Assembly (NCBI RefSeq): GCF_036116635.1
Contig: NZ_CP107995.1
Span: forward strand, 3,038,001-3,102,000
From: Amycolatopsis sp. NBC_00345
GTDB lineage: Bacteria; Actinomycetota; Actinomycetes; Mycobacteriales; Pseudonocardiaceae
Length of the DNA: 64,000 bases
Direction of reading: 5' to 3'
The position numbers and the translations under genes are program-made. Within the stretch, counting starts at the first letter, position 1. Each line of letters begins with the position of its first letter. Below the pieces are notes generated by a model that saw nothing but the letters and a program-made list of their open reading frames with translations, was not told the origin of the DNA and did not search any database. Positions 32,110-39,105 of the stretch are shown piece by piece.

Positions 32110-32346
32110 CTAGAGCTTCACCCCCTTCGCCTTCAGCTCGGCCACGACGGACTCGATGCCGCGCTTGTCGATCGTCTTCATGCCCTTGGCCGAAACCTTG
32201 AGCCGCACGACGCGGCCGAGGCTCGCCACGTAGTAGCGGCGGGTCTGCAGATTCGGCTCCCAGCGCCGCGACGTCCGGCGGTGCGAGTGCGAGACCTGCT
32301 TGCCGTAGCCCGGCTTGCGGCCGGTGACCTGGCACACGGCTGACAC
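32110..32346 (-). CDS. rpmB: Ribosomal protein bL28, zinc-free-operon paralogue
   Basis: 78 residues from the GTG at 32346 preceded by GGGAGG. Starts MSAVCQVTGRKPGYGKQVSH and contains RRYYVASLGRVVRLKVS. Only one Cys, so it lacks the CxxC set of the zinc form. First gene of the operon; the Zur box lies 21 bp upstream of its start. Confidence 0.95.
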   Translation of the reverse strand: MSAVCQVTGRKPGYGKQVSHSHRRTSRRWEPNLQTRRYYVASLGRVVRLKVSAKGMKTIDKRGIESVVAELKAKGVKL

Positions 32347-32366
32347 GGACCCTCCCGAGTTGATAG

Positions 32367-32381
32367 TGACATTCGTTTTCA
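32367..32381. promoter_or_regulatory. Zur box in a divergent promoter
   Basis: TGACATTCGTTTTCA; on the other strand TGAAAACGAATGTCA. It resembles the actinobacterial Zur box TGAAAATCATTTTCA in length and outer half-sites. It sits between rpmB (minus) and the COG0523 gene (plus), 21 and 43 bp from their starts, so one zinc-bound Zur dimer set could repress both operons. Confidence 0.8.
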
Positions 32382-32423
32382 ATTACGCTGCCACCGTACC
32401 CCGACCCGTCACCTGGAGCTTCA

Positions 32424-33674
32424 GTGACCCAACACCCGCGTGTCCCGCTCGTCCTCGTCAGCGGGCTCGCCCCGGAACCGAACGACGAGCTCGCCGAACT
32501 GCTGCGCCGCGACCGCCCCGGCGTCGCCGTGGTCCACCACGACCTGCGCCAGATCGGCGCCGGCGTCGTCCGCAGGCGGATCCGCCTCGGCCCGCGCGAC
32601 GAGCTCACCGCCCTCGAACTCGCCCACGGCTGCGTCAACTGCACCCTGCGCGAAGACCTGCTGCCGCTGCTGCGCCGGCTCGCCCGGATGCCGGAGGTGA
32701 ACCGGATCGTCGTGCGGCTCGACGAGGCCATGGAGCCCGAGCCGGTGAGCTGGGCGATCCAGCACGTGCTCGTCGGCGACCGGCCGGTGAGCGACGACGT
32801 CGAGGTCGAGGCGGTGTTCGCCGTCGTCGACTGCGCCACCTGGCTCGCCGACGCCACCGGCGACGAGCTGCTCGCCGAGCGCGCCCTGCAGGGCAGCCCC
32901 GAAGACGAGCGCACCGTCGCGCAGGTCGCGCTCGCCCAAGCCGAGTTCGCCGACGTGCTGGTGCTCGCCGGCGCGGCGGAGGACGCGTGGAGCGCGGCGA
33001 AGTCGGCGGCGGTGCTCGACCGGGTCGCCCCGTCGGTGCCGCGCGTCGAGCTGAGCCGCACCGACGTCGCCGCGCTGTTCGCCGCCGTCCCCGCCGACGC
33101 GCGCTGCGGCGAGGTCGGTGACATGCACGGCGCGCTGTTGCGTGGCCAGCCGCCGCTGCACCCGGACTGCGGCATCGAGCTGCTCGCTTTCACCGCGCAG
33201 CGGCCGTTCCACCCGGAGCGCCTGCACGACGCGATCGACCTGCTGCTCGACGGCGTCATCCGGACCCGCGGCCGGGCATGGGTGGCCAGCCAGCCGGACG
33301 TGGCGTTCTGGATCGAGTCGGCGGGCGGCGGCCTCGGGATCGGGCACGCCGGGCCGTGGCTCGCCTCCCCCGGCGGCCCGGACTGGGCCGAGGTCTCCCC
33401 CGAACGCCGCACACTCGCGTCGCTGCGCTGGGACCCGGTGCACGGCGACCGCGCGCAGGAACTCGTGGTGGTCACCGACCAGGCGGCGCCCGGGGAGATC
33501 GAGCACGCACTGCGCGGGGCGCTGCTGACCGACGAGGAGCTGGCCGCGGGCGAGGCGGCCTGGCGGGACTACCCCGATCCCTTCGGGGAATGGCACGAAG
33601 ACCCGTGCGAAGACGACGACACCGAAGCGGACCGGCACGCGACGGCCGCCCACCGAAAGGACGAAACCCAGTGA
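32424..33674 (+). CDS. COG0523/CobW-like protein without a P-loop
   Basis: 416 residues, similar in layout to CobW-family zinc metallochaperones and to mycobacterial Rv0106. The Walker A position reads VLVSGLAPEPNDELAELL, without GxxGxGKT. The metal motif is GCVNCTLRED (Cys70, Cys73) instead of CxCC. The G4 NKxD is replaced by LVLAGAAED. The C-terminal CobW_C domain is recognisable (DAIDLLLDGVIRTRGRAW; LVVVTDQAAPGEIEHALRGAL), and the tail is rich in His, Asp and Glu (EWHEDPCEDDDTEADRH). GTP hydrolysis is unlikely. Overlaps rpmE2 by GTGA; Zur box upstream. Confidence 0.85.
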   Translation: MTQHPRVPLVLVSGLAPEPNDELAELLRRDRPGVAVVHHDLRQIGAGVVRRRIRLGPRDELTALELAHGCVNCTLREDLLPLLRRLARMPEVNRIVVRLDEAMEPEPVSWAIQHVLVGDRPVSDDVEVEAVFAVVDCATWLADATGDELLAERALQGSPEDERTVAQVALAQAEFADVLVLAGAAEDAWSAAKSAAVLDRVAPSVPRVELSRTDVAALFAAVPADARCGEVGDMHGALLRGQPPLHPDCGIELLAFTAQRPFHPERLHDAIDLLLDGVIRTRGRAWVASQPDVAFWIESAGGGLGIGHAGPWLASPGGPDWAEVSPERRTLASLRWDPVHGDRAQELVVVTDQAAPGEIEHALRGALLTDEELAAGEAAWRDYPDPFGEWHEDPCEDDDTEADRHATAAHRKDETQ

Positions 33675-33934
33675 AACCCGGCATCCACCCCGACTACCAC
33701 CCCGTGGTCTTCAAGGACACCTCCACCGGGGACGCGTTCCTGACGCGGTCCACCGCCACCTCGGACCAGACCGTCGAATGGTCCGACGGGCACACCTACC
33801 CGCTCGTGACCGTCGACATCAGCTCGTGGTCGCACCCGTTCTGGACCGGGAACCAGCGGATCATGGACTCCGCGGGCCAGGTCGAGAAGTTCCACCGCCG
33901 GTACGGGCGGCGCACGCCGGGCGGCGCCCGCTGA
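33671..33934 (+). CDS. rpmE2: Ribosomal protein bL31 type B, zinc-free
   Basis: 87 residues: MKPGIHPDYHPVVFKDTSTG, then TYPLVTVDISSWSHPFWTGN and DSAGQVEKFHRRYGRR. Type B L31 without the zinc cysteines; its exchange for the zinc form frees ribosomal zinc. GTG start inside the COG0523 stop; stop overlaps rpmF start (TGATG). Confidence 0.96.
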   Translation: MKPGIHPDYHPVVFKDTSTGDAFLTRSTATSDQTVEWSDGHTYPLVTVDISSWSHPFWTGNQRIMDSAGQVEKFHRRYGRRTPGGAR

Positions 33935-34092
33935 TGGCCGTCCCGAAGCGCAAGAAGTCACGCAGCAACACCCGTTCCCGGCGCGCGCAGTGGAAGGCGG
34001 CCGTGCCCGACCTGGTGCCGATCACTGTGGACGGTGAGCGGAAACTGGTGCCGCGTAAGCTGATCAAGCACTTCCACCGGTCGGGTCAGTGA
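33934..34092 (+). CDS. rpmF: Ribosomal protein bL32, zinc-free paralogue
   Basis: 52 residues: MAVPKRKKSRSNTRSRRAQW, then DLVPITVDGERKLVPRKLIKH. No CxxC pair, so this is the zinc-independent form. Overlaps its neighbours on both sides (TGATG and GTGA), so the plus-strand unit is tightly coupled. Confidence 0.95.
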   Translation: MAVPKRKKSRSNTRSRRAQWKAAVPDLVPITVDGERKLVPRKLIKHFHRSGQ

Positions 34093-35192
34093 ACGTCACC
34101 GTCCTTTCCGGATTCCTCGGCGCCGGGAAGACCACCCTGCTCAACCACATCCTCGCCAACCGCGAGGGGCTGCGGGTGGCGGTGATCGTCAACGACATGA
34201 GCGAGGTGAACATCGACGCCGCGCTGGTGCGCGACGGCTTCTCCCGCACCGAGGAGCGGCTCGTGGAGCTGACGAACGGCTGCATCTGCTGCACCCTGCG
34301 GGAGGACCTGCTCGACGAGGTGGCCCGGCTGGGCGCGGACGGGCGGTTCGACCACCTGCTCATCGAGTCGAGCGGGATCTCCGAGCCGATGCCCGTGGCG
34401 GCCACATTCTCCTTCACGGGTGACGACGGCGCGCCCGTGCTGCAGAACGCCCGGCTGGACACCATGGTCACCGTCGTCGACGCGGTGAACTTCGGCCGCG
34501 AGCTGGCGGGCGGCGACTCTCTGGTCGAGCGCCACCTCGACCAGTACGAGGACGACGAGCGCACGGTCAGCGACCTGCTCATGGACCAGGTCGAGTTCGC
34601 GGACGTGCTGCTGCTGAACAAGACCGACCTCGTCCCGCCCGGCGAGCGGGACCGGCTGGTGGCCGCGCTGCGGCGGCTCAACCCGGCGGCCGACGTGGTC
34701 ACGTCCAGCTTCGGCCGGGTCCCGCTGGACCGCGTGTTCGGCACCGGGCGCTACGACGCCGAGCGCGCGCAGGAGGCGCCCGGCTGGGTCGCCGAGCTGA
34801 ACGGCGACCACGTGCCGGAGACCGAGGAGTACGGCATCTCCAGCGTCGTGTTCCGCGCCGGGCGCGCGTTCGACCCGTGGCGGCTGTGGGACTTCGTGAC
34901 CGAACGGCTCGGGCCGGGCGAGTCCGGCCCGGGTGAGTTCGGCACCGTGCTCCGGTCGAAGGGGTTCTTCACGCTCGCGTCCCGGCCGGGCACGCTCGGG
35001 CTGTGGTCGCAGGCGGGCAGCGTCGCGCGGTTCGAGCCCCACGGCGTCGCCGACGGGCACCGGCAGGAGCTGGTGTTCATCGGCGTCGACCTGGACGGCG
35101 ACGCCCTGCTGGCCGCGCTCGGCCGCTGCCTCACCGACGAGCCGGTGGCCGGTGACCCGTTCCCGGAGTGGGCGCCGGTGCACGCCCACTGA
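34089..35192 (+). CDS. COG0523/CobW-family GTPase, zinc chaperone type
   Basis: 367 residues. Complete GTPase: P-loop GFLGAGKTT (residues 8-16), metal motif GCICCTLRED (Cys65, 67, 68), G4 NKTD (177-180), and a CobW_C domain (FDPWRLWDFVTERL). In this Zur-associated setting it probably delivers zinc to client proteins during starvation (ZigA/YciC-like). It is the catalytic counterpart of the P-loop-less paralogue two genes upstream. Its last codons form one arm of the inverted repeat 35163-35220. Confidence 0.93.
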   Translation: MNVTVLSGFLGAGKTTLLNHILANREGLRVAVIVNDMSEVNIDAALVRDGFSRTEERLVELTNGCICCTLREDLLDEVARLGADGRFDHLLIESSGISEPMPVAATFSFTGDDGAPVLQNARLDTMVTVVDAVNFGRELAGGDSLVERHLDQYEDDERTVSDLLMDQVEFADVLLLNKTDLVPPGERDRLVAALRRLNPAADVVTSSFGRVPLDRVFGTGRYDAERAQEAPGWVAELNGDHVPETEEYGISSVVFRAGRAFDPWRLWDFVTERLGPGESGPGEFGTVLRSKGFFTLASRPGTLGLWSQAGSVARFEPHGVADGHRQELVFIGVDLDGDALLAALGRCLTDEPVAGDPFPEWAPVHAH

Positions 35193-35220
35193 GACAAGGG
35201 AACACCGGCGCCCACTCCGG
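35163..35220 (+). terminator. Inverted repeat made of the gene's own 3' end
   Basis: Perfect 18-bp arms: 35163-35180 inside the GTPase coding sequence (codons for PEWAPV) and 35203-35220 beyond the stop, 22-nt spacer. The distal arm is an exact inverted copy of coding sequence. Likely terminator; no U-tract. Confidence 0.7.
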
Positions 35221-35246
35221 CAAACCGGGCGAAGTGTCACATTCCG

Positions 35247-35279
35247 CGGGGCTGTCTCGTCCCTGGGCGGACAGCCCCG
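35247..35279 (+). terminator. Second hairpin before the DoxX-like gene
   Basis: 10-bp arms (35247-35256 and 35270-35279) with a 13-nt loop, ending 14 bp before the next start codon. Could be a terminator or a leader hairpin for the following gene. Confidence 0.45.
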
Positions 35280-35293
35280 TGGAAAGGAAGTCC

Positions 35294-35647
35294 ATGTTCG
35301 CCGCCTACCTCACCGTCACCCTGCTCACCTCGGTCTTCACCGGCACCGCCGCCACGTTCTACCTGATCCGGCACGACTACCCGCTGGCGCAGGCCGACAT
35401 GAAGGGCGTTCCGCGGTCGTGGGTACCGCTGCTGGGCGCGGCGCTGGCGGCGGGTTCGCTGGGGTTGCTGGCCGGGCTCGCCGTGCCGCTGCTGGGCGTC
35501 CTCGCCGCCGCCGGGCTCGTGCTGTACTTCCTCGGCGCGCTCGGTGCCCACCTGCGGGTGGGCTCCCGTCAGCTCGTCGGCGGGGTTGTGTTCCTGGCCC
35601 TTGCGGTGGCTTCCCTGGTGCTGAACCTCGGCTACCACACCCCCTGA
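35294..35647 (+). CDS. DoxX-like membrane protein
   Basis: 117 residues from the ATG at 35294 (GGAAAGGAAG upstream). Four hydrophobic segments (about residues 3-25, 44-64, 68-88 and 95-113) with little else, as in DoxX-like/DUF4267 proteins. Role unknown. Lies just upstream of the MarR gene but is separated from it by an apparent operator. Confidence 0.75.
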   Translation: MFAAYLTVTLLTSVFTGTAATFYLIRHDYPLAQADMKGVPRSWVPLLGAALAAGSLGLLAGLAVPLLGVLAAAGLVLYFLGALGAHLRVGSRQLVGGVVFLALAVASLVLNLGYHTP

Positions 35648-35687
35648 CCGAACTGCGCTTTTCAGTGCTGTCAGGGCGTTTCGCGAA

Positions 35688-35699
35688 GGTTGATCAACC
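35688..35699. promoter_or_regulatory. MarR operator candidate
   Basis: Perfect palindrome GGTTGATCAACC 18-28 bp upstream of the marR start candidates, followed by related half sites AGGTTTATCA and AGGTTGA (35700-35721). Such clustered sites suit MarR autoregulation of the marR-MFS operon. Confidence 0.6.
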
Positions 35700-35717
35700 C
35701 AGGTTTATCAGTCTAGG

Positions 35718-36170
35718 TTGACGATCGTGACGGACCGGATCAGCAAGGAACTGCTCCAGGCCGGGACCGACCTGCGGGTGGTGCTCGGCCGGCTGGTGCG
35801 GCGGATGCGGCAGGGGTACGTCGTCGGCGAGGCGACGCTGTCGGAAACCTCGGTGCTGTCCCGGCTCGACCGCGACGGCCCGGCCACGCCCGGCTGCCTG
35901 GCCGAGCTCGAGCGGGTCAAGCCGCAGGCCATGGGCGTGACGCTGGCCGGGCTGGTCGACCGCGGCCTGGTCACCCGCAGCCCCGACGCGGCCGACGGGC
36001 GGCGCGTGGTCATGTCCGTCACCGGGCCCGGCCGGAAGCTCCTGACCGACCGGCGCTCCCACAACGCCCGGCGGCTCACCCAGGCGCTGGCCGGGAAGTT
36101 CAGCGCCGACGAGCGCCGCAGGCTCATCGAGGTGATCCCGTTGCTCGAACGGCTGGCGGACGAACTGTGA
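35718..36170 (+). CDS. MarR-family regulator
   Basis: 150 residues from TTG 35718 (a GTG at 35727 is an alternative). Winged helix: LSETSVLSRLDRDGPATPGC..., MGVTLAGLVDRGLVTRSPDAADGRRVVMSVT (residues about 40-105), with the DxR wing typical of MarR. Start of an operon with the MFS exporter (GTGA overlap); probably a drug- or phenolic-ligand-responsive repressor of it. Confidence 0.9.
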   Translation: MTIVTDRISKELLQAGTDLRVVLGRLVRRMRQGYVVGEATLSETSVLSRLDRDGPATPGCLAELERVKPQAMGVTLAGLVDRGLVTRSPDAADGRRVVMSVTGPGRKLLTDRRSHNARRLTQALAGKFSADERRRLIEVIPLLERLADEL

Positions 36171-37897
36171 CCACCACGGCGACCGCGCCGGGCGGGCGCT
36201 ACAAGTGGGTCGCGCTCTCCAACACCACCCTCGGCGTGCTGATGTCGGCCCTCGACGGGTCGATCGTGATCATCTCGCTGCCCGCCATCTTCCGCGGCAT
36301 CGGGCTGGACCCGCTGGCGCCGGGCAACATCGGCTACCTGCTCTGGATGATCCTGGGCTACCTGCTGGTGTCCGCCGTGCTGGTGGTGACGCTCGGCCGG
36401 CTCGGGGACATGTTCGGCCGGGTGAAGATGTACAACGTCGGGTTCGTGATCTTCAGCGTCGCTTCGGTGGCGCTGTCGTTCGACCCGTTCCACGCGGCCG
36501 GCGGCGCGATGTGGCTGATCGGCTGGCGCATCGTGCAGGCCGTGGGCGGGTCGATGCTGACCGCGAACTCGGCGGCGATCCTCACCGACGCGTTCCCGCG
36601 CGAGCAGCGCGGCATGGCGCTCGGCATCAACCAGATCACCGCGCTGGCCGGGCAGTTCCTCGGCCTGGTGGCCGGCGGGCTGCTCGCCGAGATCGACTGG
36701 CGCGCGGTGTTCTGGGTGAGCGTGCCGTTCGGCATCCTCGGCACGGTGTGGTCGATCCGCAGCCTGCGGGAGATCGGCGAGCCGCGCCGGGCCCGGATCG
36801 ACTGGGGCGGCAACCTCACCTTCGCACTGGGCACCGGGCTGCTGCTCGCCGCGATCACCTACGGCATCCAGCCCTACGGCGGCGCGGCCACCGGCTGGGG
36901 CAGCCCGTGGGTGCTCGGCGGGATCGGCGCCGGCGTGCTGCTGCTGATCGGCTTCTGCGTGATCGAGACGCGGGTGAAGGCGCCGATGTTCCAGCTCTCG
37001 CTGTTCCGGATCCGCGCGTTCAGCGCGGGCAACCTGGCCGCGCTGCTCACCGCGATCGCGCGCGGCGGGCTGCAGTTCATGCTGATCATCTGGCTGCAGG
37101 GGATCTGGCTACCGCTGCACGGTTACGCCTACGAGAAGACGCCGCTGTGGGCGGGCATCTACCTGCTGCCGCTGACGGTCGGGTTCCTCATCGCCGGGCC
37201 GGTGTCGGGCTACCTCTCCGACCGGTTCGGCGCGCGGCTGTTCTCCACCAGCGGGCTGGCGCTGGTCGCCGGGTCGTTCCTCGGGCTGCTCGCGCTGCCG
37301 GTGGACTTCAGCTATCCGGCGTTCGCCGCGCTGCTGGTGATCAGCGGGATCGGGCAGGGCATGTTCTCCGCGCCCAACACCTCCGCGATCATGAGCAGCG
37401 TGCCCGACCACCAGCGCGGCGTCGCCTCGGGCATGCGCGCGACCTTCCAGAACTCCGGCACCGCGCTGTCGATCGGCGTGTTCTTCTCGCTGATGATCGC
37501 CGGGCTGGCCGGCTCGCTGCCGCAGACGCTGACCGGCGGCCTGCTGGCGCACGGCGTGCCGGGCCCGGTCGCCGCGAACGTCGCGCAGCTGCCGCCGGTG
37601 AGCACGCTGTTCGCGGCGTTCCTCGGCAGCAACCCGATGGCACACCTGCTCGGCCCGGGTGTCCTTTCCGGACTGTCACCGGCCGGCGCGGCCGCGCTGA
37701 CCGGCAAGGAGTTCTTCCCCAGCCTGATCTCCGGCCCGTTCCACCACGGGCTGGTCATCGTCTTCACGGCGGCCGCCGTGATGGCGCTGGTCGCCGGGAT
37801 CGCCTCGGTGTCCCGCGGCAAGCGCTACTTCCACACCGAACCGGACAGTTCCGGCCCCGTCCAGGACAGTTCTGTCCAGGACAAGGAGAACGGATGA
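36167..37897 (+). CDS. MFS drug exporter, DHA2 (14-TM) family
   Basis: 576 residues with about 14 transmembrane segments. Motif A-like GRLGDMFGRVKMY near residue 80, motif C-like AGQFLGLVAGGLLAEIDWRAVFWVSVPFG at about 163-192. The hydrophilic C-terminus contains the short repeat DSSGPVQDSSVQD. Proton-driven export of drugs or phenolics is the family role. Coupled upstream to marR and downstream (ATGA) to the broken dienelactone hydrolase. Confidence 0.92.
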   Translation: MTTTATAPGGRYKWVALSNTTLGVLMSALDGSIVIISLPAIFRGIGLDPLAPGNIGYLLWMILGYLLVSAVLVVTLGRLGDMFGRVKMYNVGFVIFSVASVALSFDPFHAAGGAMWLIGWRIVQAVGGSMLTANSAAILTDAFPREQRGMALGINQITALAGQFLGLVAGGLLAEIDWRAVFWVSVPFGILGTVWSIRSLREIGEPRRARIDWGGNLTFALGTGLLLAAITYGIQPYGGAATGWGSPWVLGGIGAGVLLLIGFCVIETRVKAPMFQLSLFRIRAFSAGNLAALLTAIARGGLQFMLIIWLQGIWLPLHGYAYEKTPLWAGIYLLPLTVGFLIAGPVSGYLSDRFGARLFSTSGLALVAGSFLGLLALPVDFSYPAFAALLVISGIGQGMFSAPNTSAIMSSVPDHQRGVASGMRATFQNSGTALSIGVFFSLMIAGLAGSLPQTLTGGLLAHGVPGPVAANVAQLPPVSTLFAAFLGSNPMAHLLGPGVLSGLSPAGAAALTGKEFFPSLISGPFHHGLVIVFTAAAVMALVAGIASVSRGKRYFHTEPDSSGPVQDSSVQDKENG

Positions 37898-38719
37898 ACG
37901 ACACGCTCACCGCGGGCACCGTCACGATCACCGGGCACGGCGGCGACGAGATCGAGGCGTGCTGCGCCGTCAGGTACTAATCCGACGGCAGCCACGGCGG
38001 AAAGAGTCGCTACGAGCAAGTCAGCTGCAGCCCGTATCCGCCTGCTTTCGGTCGGATTAGTACCTGGCCCGGCCGCTGGACCCCGCGCCGCGCGGCGGCG
38101 TCGTGGTGATCCACCACATGCCGAGATGGTGCGCCGCTTCGCCGCCGAGGGTTACGCCGCGCTGTGCCCGAACCTGTACTCGCGGGAGGCGCCGGGCGCG
38201 AGCCCGGACGACGCCGCCGCCGCGGCCGTCCGCGCCGCCGGCGGGGTGCCGGACGAGCGGCTGGTCGGCGACGTCGAAGGCGCGGCCGCGTACCTCAAGT
38301 CGCTGGACAACGCGAACGGCAAGGTCGGCGTGATCGGCCACTGCTCCGGCGGCTGCCAGACGTTCCTGGCCGGCTGCTCGCTGCCCGTCGACGCGGCGGT
38401 GGACTGCTACGGCGCGTTCGTGGTCAACGAGCCGCCCGCCGGGATGCCGGCCACGATGAAACCGCTGCTCGGCCTCGCGCCGCGGCTGCCCGCCCCGCTG
38501 CTGGGCATCTTCGGCGCCGAGGACAAGTTCCCCGCGCCCGAGGAGACCGCGGTGCTCGCCGCCGAACTCGACCGGCTCGGCAAGGAGCACGAGTTCCACA
38601 CCTACGACGGCGCCGGGCACGCGTTCTTCGCCGTCGACAGGCCGAGCTACCGCCCCGAGGCGGCCAAGGACGGCTGGGAGAAGATCCTGGAGTTCTACGG
38701 CCGCCACCTGGCCGCCTGA
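37894..38719 (+). pseudogene. Dienelactone hydrolase, disrupted in two places
   Basis: The reading frame of a DLH is split over three frames. Part 1 (37894-37959) encodes MNDTLTAGTVTITGHGGDEIEA. Part 2 resumes at 38061 with YLARPLDPAPRGGVVVIHHMP in a different frame. Part 3 (from about 38126, MVRRFAAEGYAALCPNLY...) is in the third frame and runs to the stop. Between 1 and 2 lies a 101-bp insertion. Between 2 and 3 the segment that normally follows HHMP is missing. The catalytic triad residues (Cys in VIGHCSGG, Asp in FGAEDKF, His in GAGHAFF) all survive in part 3, which could be translated alone as a 197-residue protein, but its oxyanion N-terminus is lost. Confidence 0.85.
37971..38066. mobile_element. 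Small inserted element with terminal inverted repeats
   Basis: 16-bp perfect inverted termini (CAGGTACTAATCCGAC at 37971-37986 and its complement at 38051-38066) enclose 64 bp without a gene. It interrupts the dienelactone hydrolase gene. Foreign DNA appears to span 37960-38060, because native codons TACCTG resume at 38061. A nested hairpin pairs GCTGCGCCGTC with GACGGCAGC on the left side. No clear target duplication. Best read as a MITE-like remnant or a structured repeat. Confidence 0.6.
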
Positions 38720-38758
38720 CCGCCCCCGCCGTCCGACCGTCCAGAAGGGACAAAGCGC

Positions 38759-39031
38759 ATGTGCACCTACCTGACCGAGAAGATCGCCGTCGAGGGCAGC
38801 GGCAAGGGCGCCCAGGGCTGGTTCGGCCTCAGCGAGGCGACGGTGTACGTCGACCACCCGACGCACGCCCGCTACGCGCACACGGTGAACATCGACTTCC
38901 TCAACCCGTCGAAAGGCCCGTCCGCGCGGGTGGCGCTGGAGCTGACCGAAGAGGACGCGCTGGCGCTGGCCGACGCGATCCACACCGCGCTGGGCGCCGC
39001 GCCCGCCGGGCTCGCCTCGCGTAACCAGTGA
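38759..39031 (+). CDS. DUF6295-type conserved protein
   Basis: 90 residues beginning MCTYLTEKIAVEGSGKGAQG, with GWFGLSEATVYVDHPTHARY and HTVNIDFLNPS; a small all-beta start plus a C-terminal helix (EDALALADAIHTAL). Known to me as a conserved actinobacterial family of unknown function often beside dienelactone hydrolase or regulators. 39 bp after the DLH remnant, on the same strand, so once part of the marR-MFS-DLH operon. Confidence 0.75.
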   Translation: MCTYLTEKIAVEGSGKGAQGWFGLSEATVYVDHPTHARYAHTVNIDFLNPSKGPSARVALELTEEDALALADAIHTALGAAPAGLASRNQ

Positions 39032-39049
39032 CCGCCGGACCGGCCGACT

Positions 39050-39102
39050 TCCGTCAAGGCCTCCTTACCCGCGTCGGACGCGGGTAAGGAGGCCTTGACG
39101 GA
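39050..39102. repeat. Long perfect palindrome between convergent genes
   Basis: 24-bp perfect arms (39050-39073 and 39079-39102), 5-nt loop. It ends 3 bp from the stop of the minus-strand decarboxylase-like gene and begins 18 bp after the DUF6295 stop; likely bidirectional terminator. Its AAGGCCTCCTTACCCGCG arm differs from the GAAGGCCACC family but shares AAGGCC. Confidence 0.78.
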
Positions 39103-39105
39103 CTT

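Noticed and set aside
37971..38066. Interpretation of the DLH insert as a full insertion sequence
   Set aside because: The interval is under 100 bp and has no transposase; at most a MITE-like or structured repeat.
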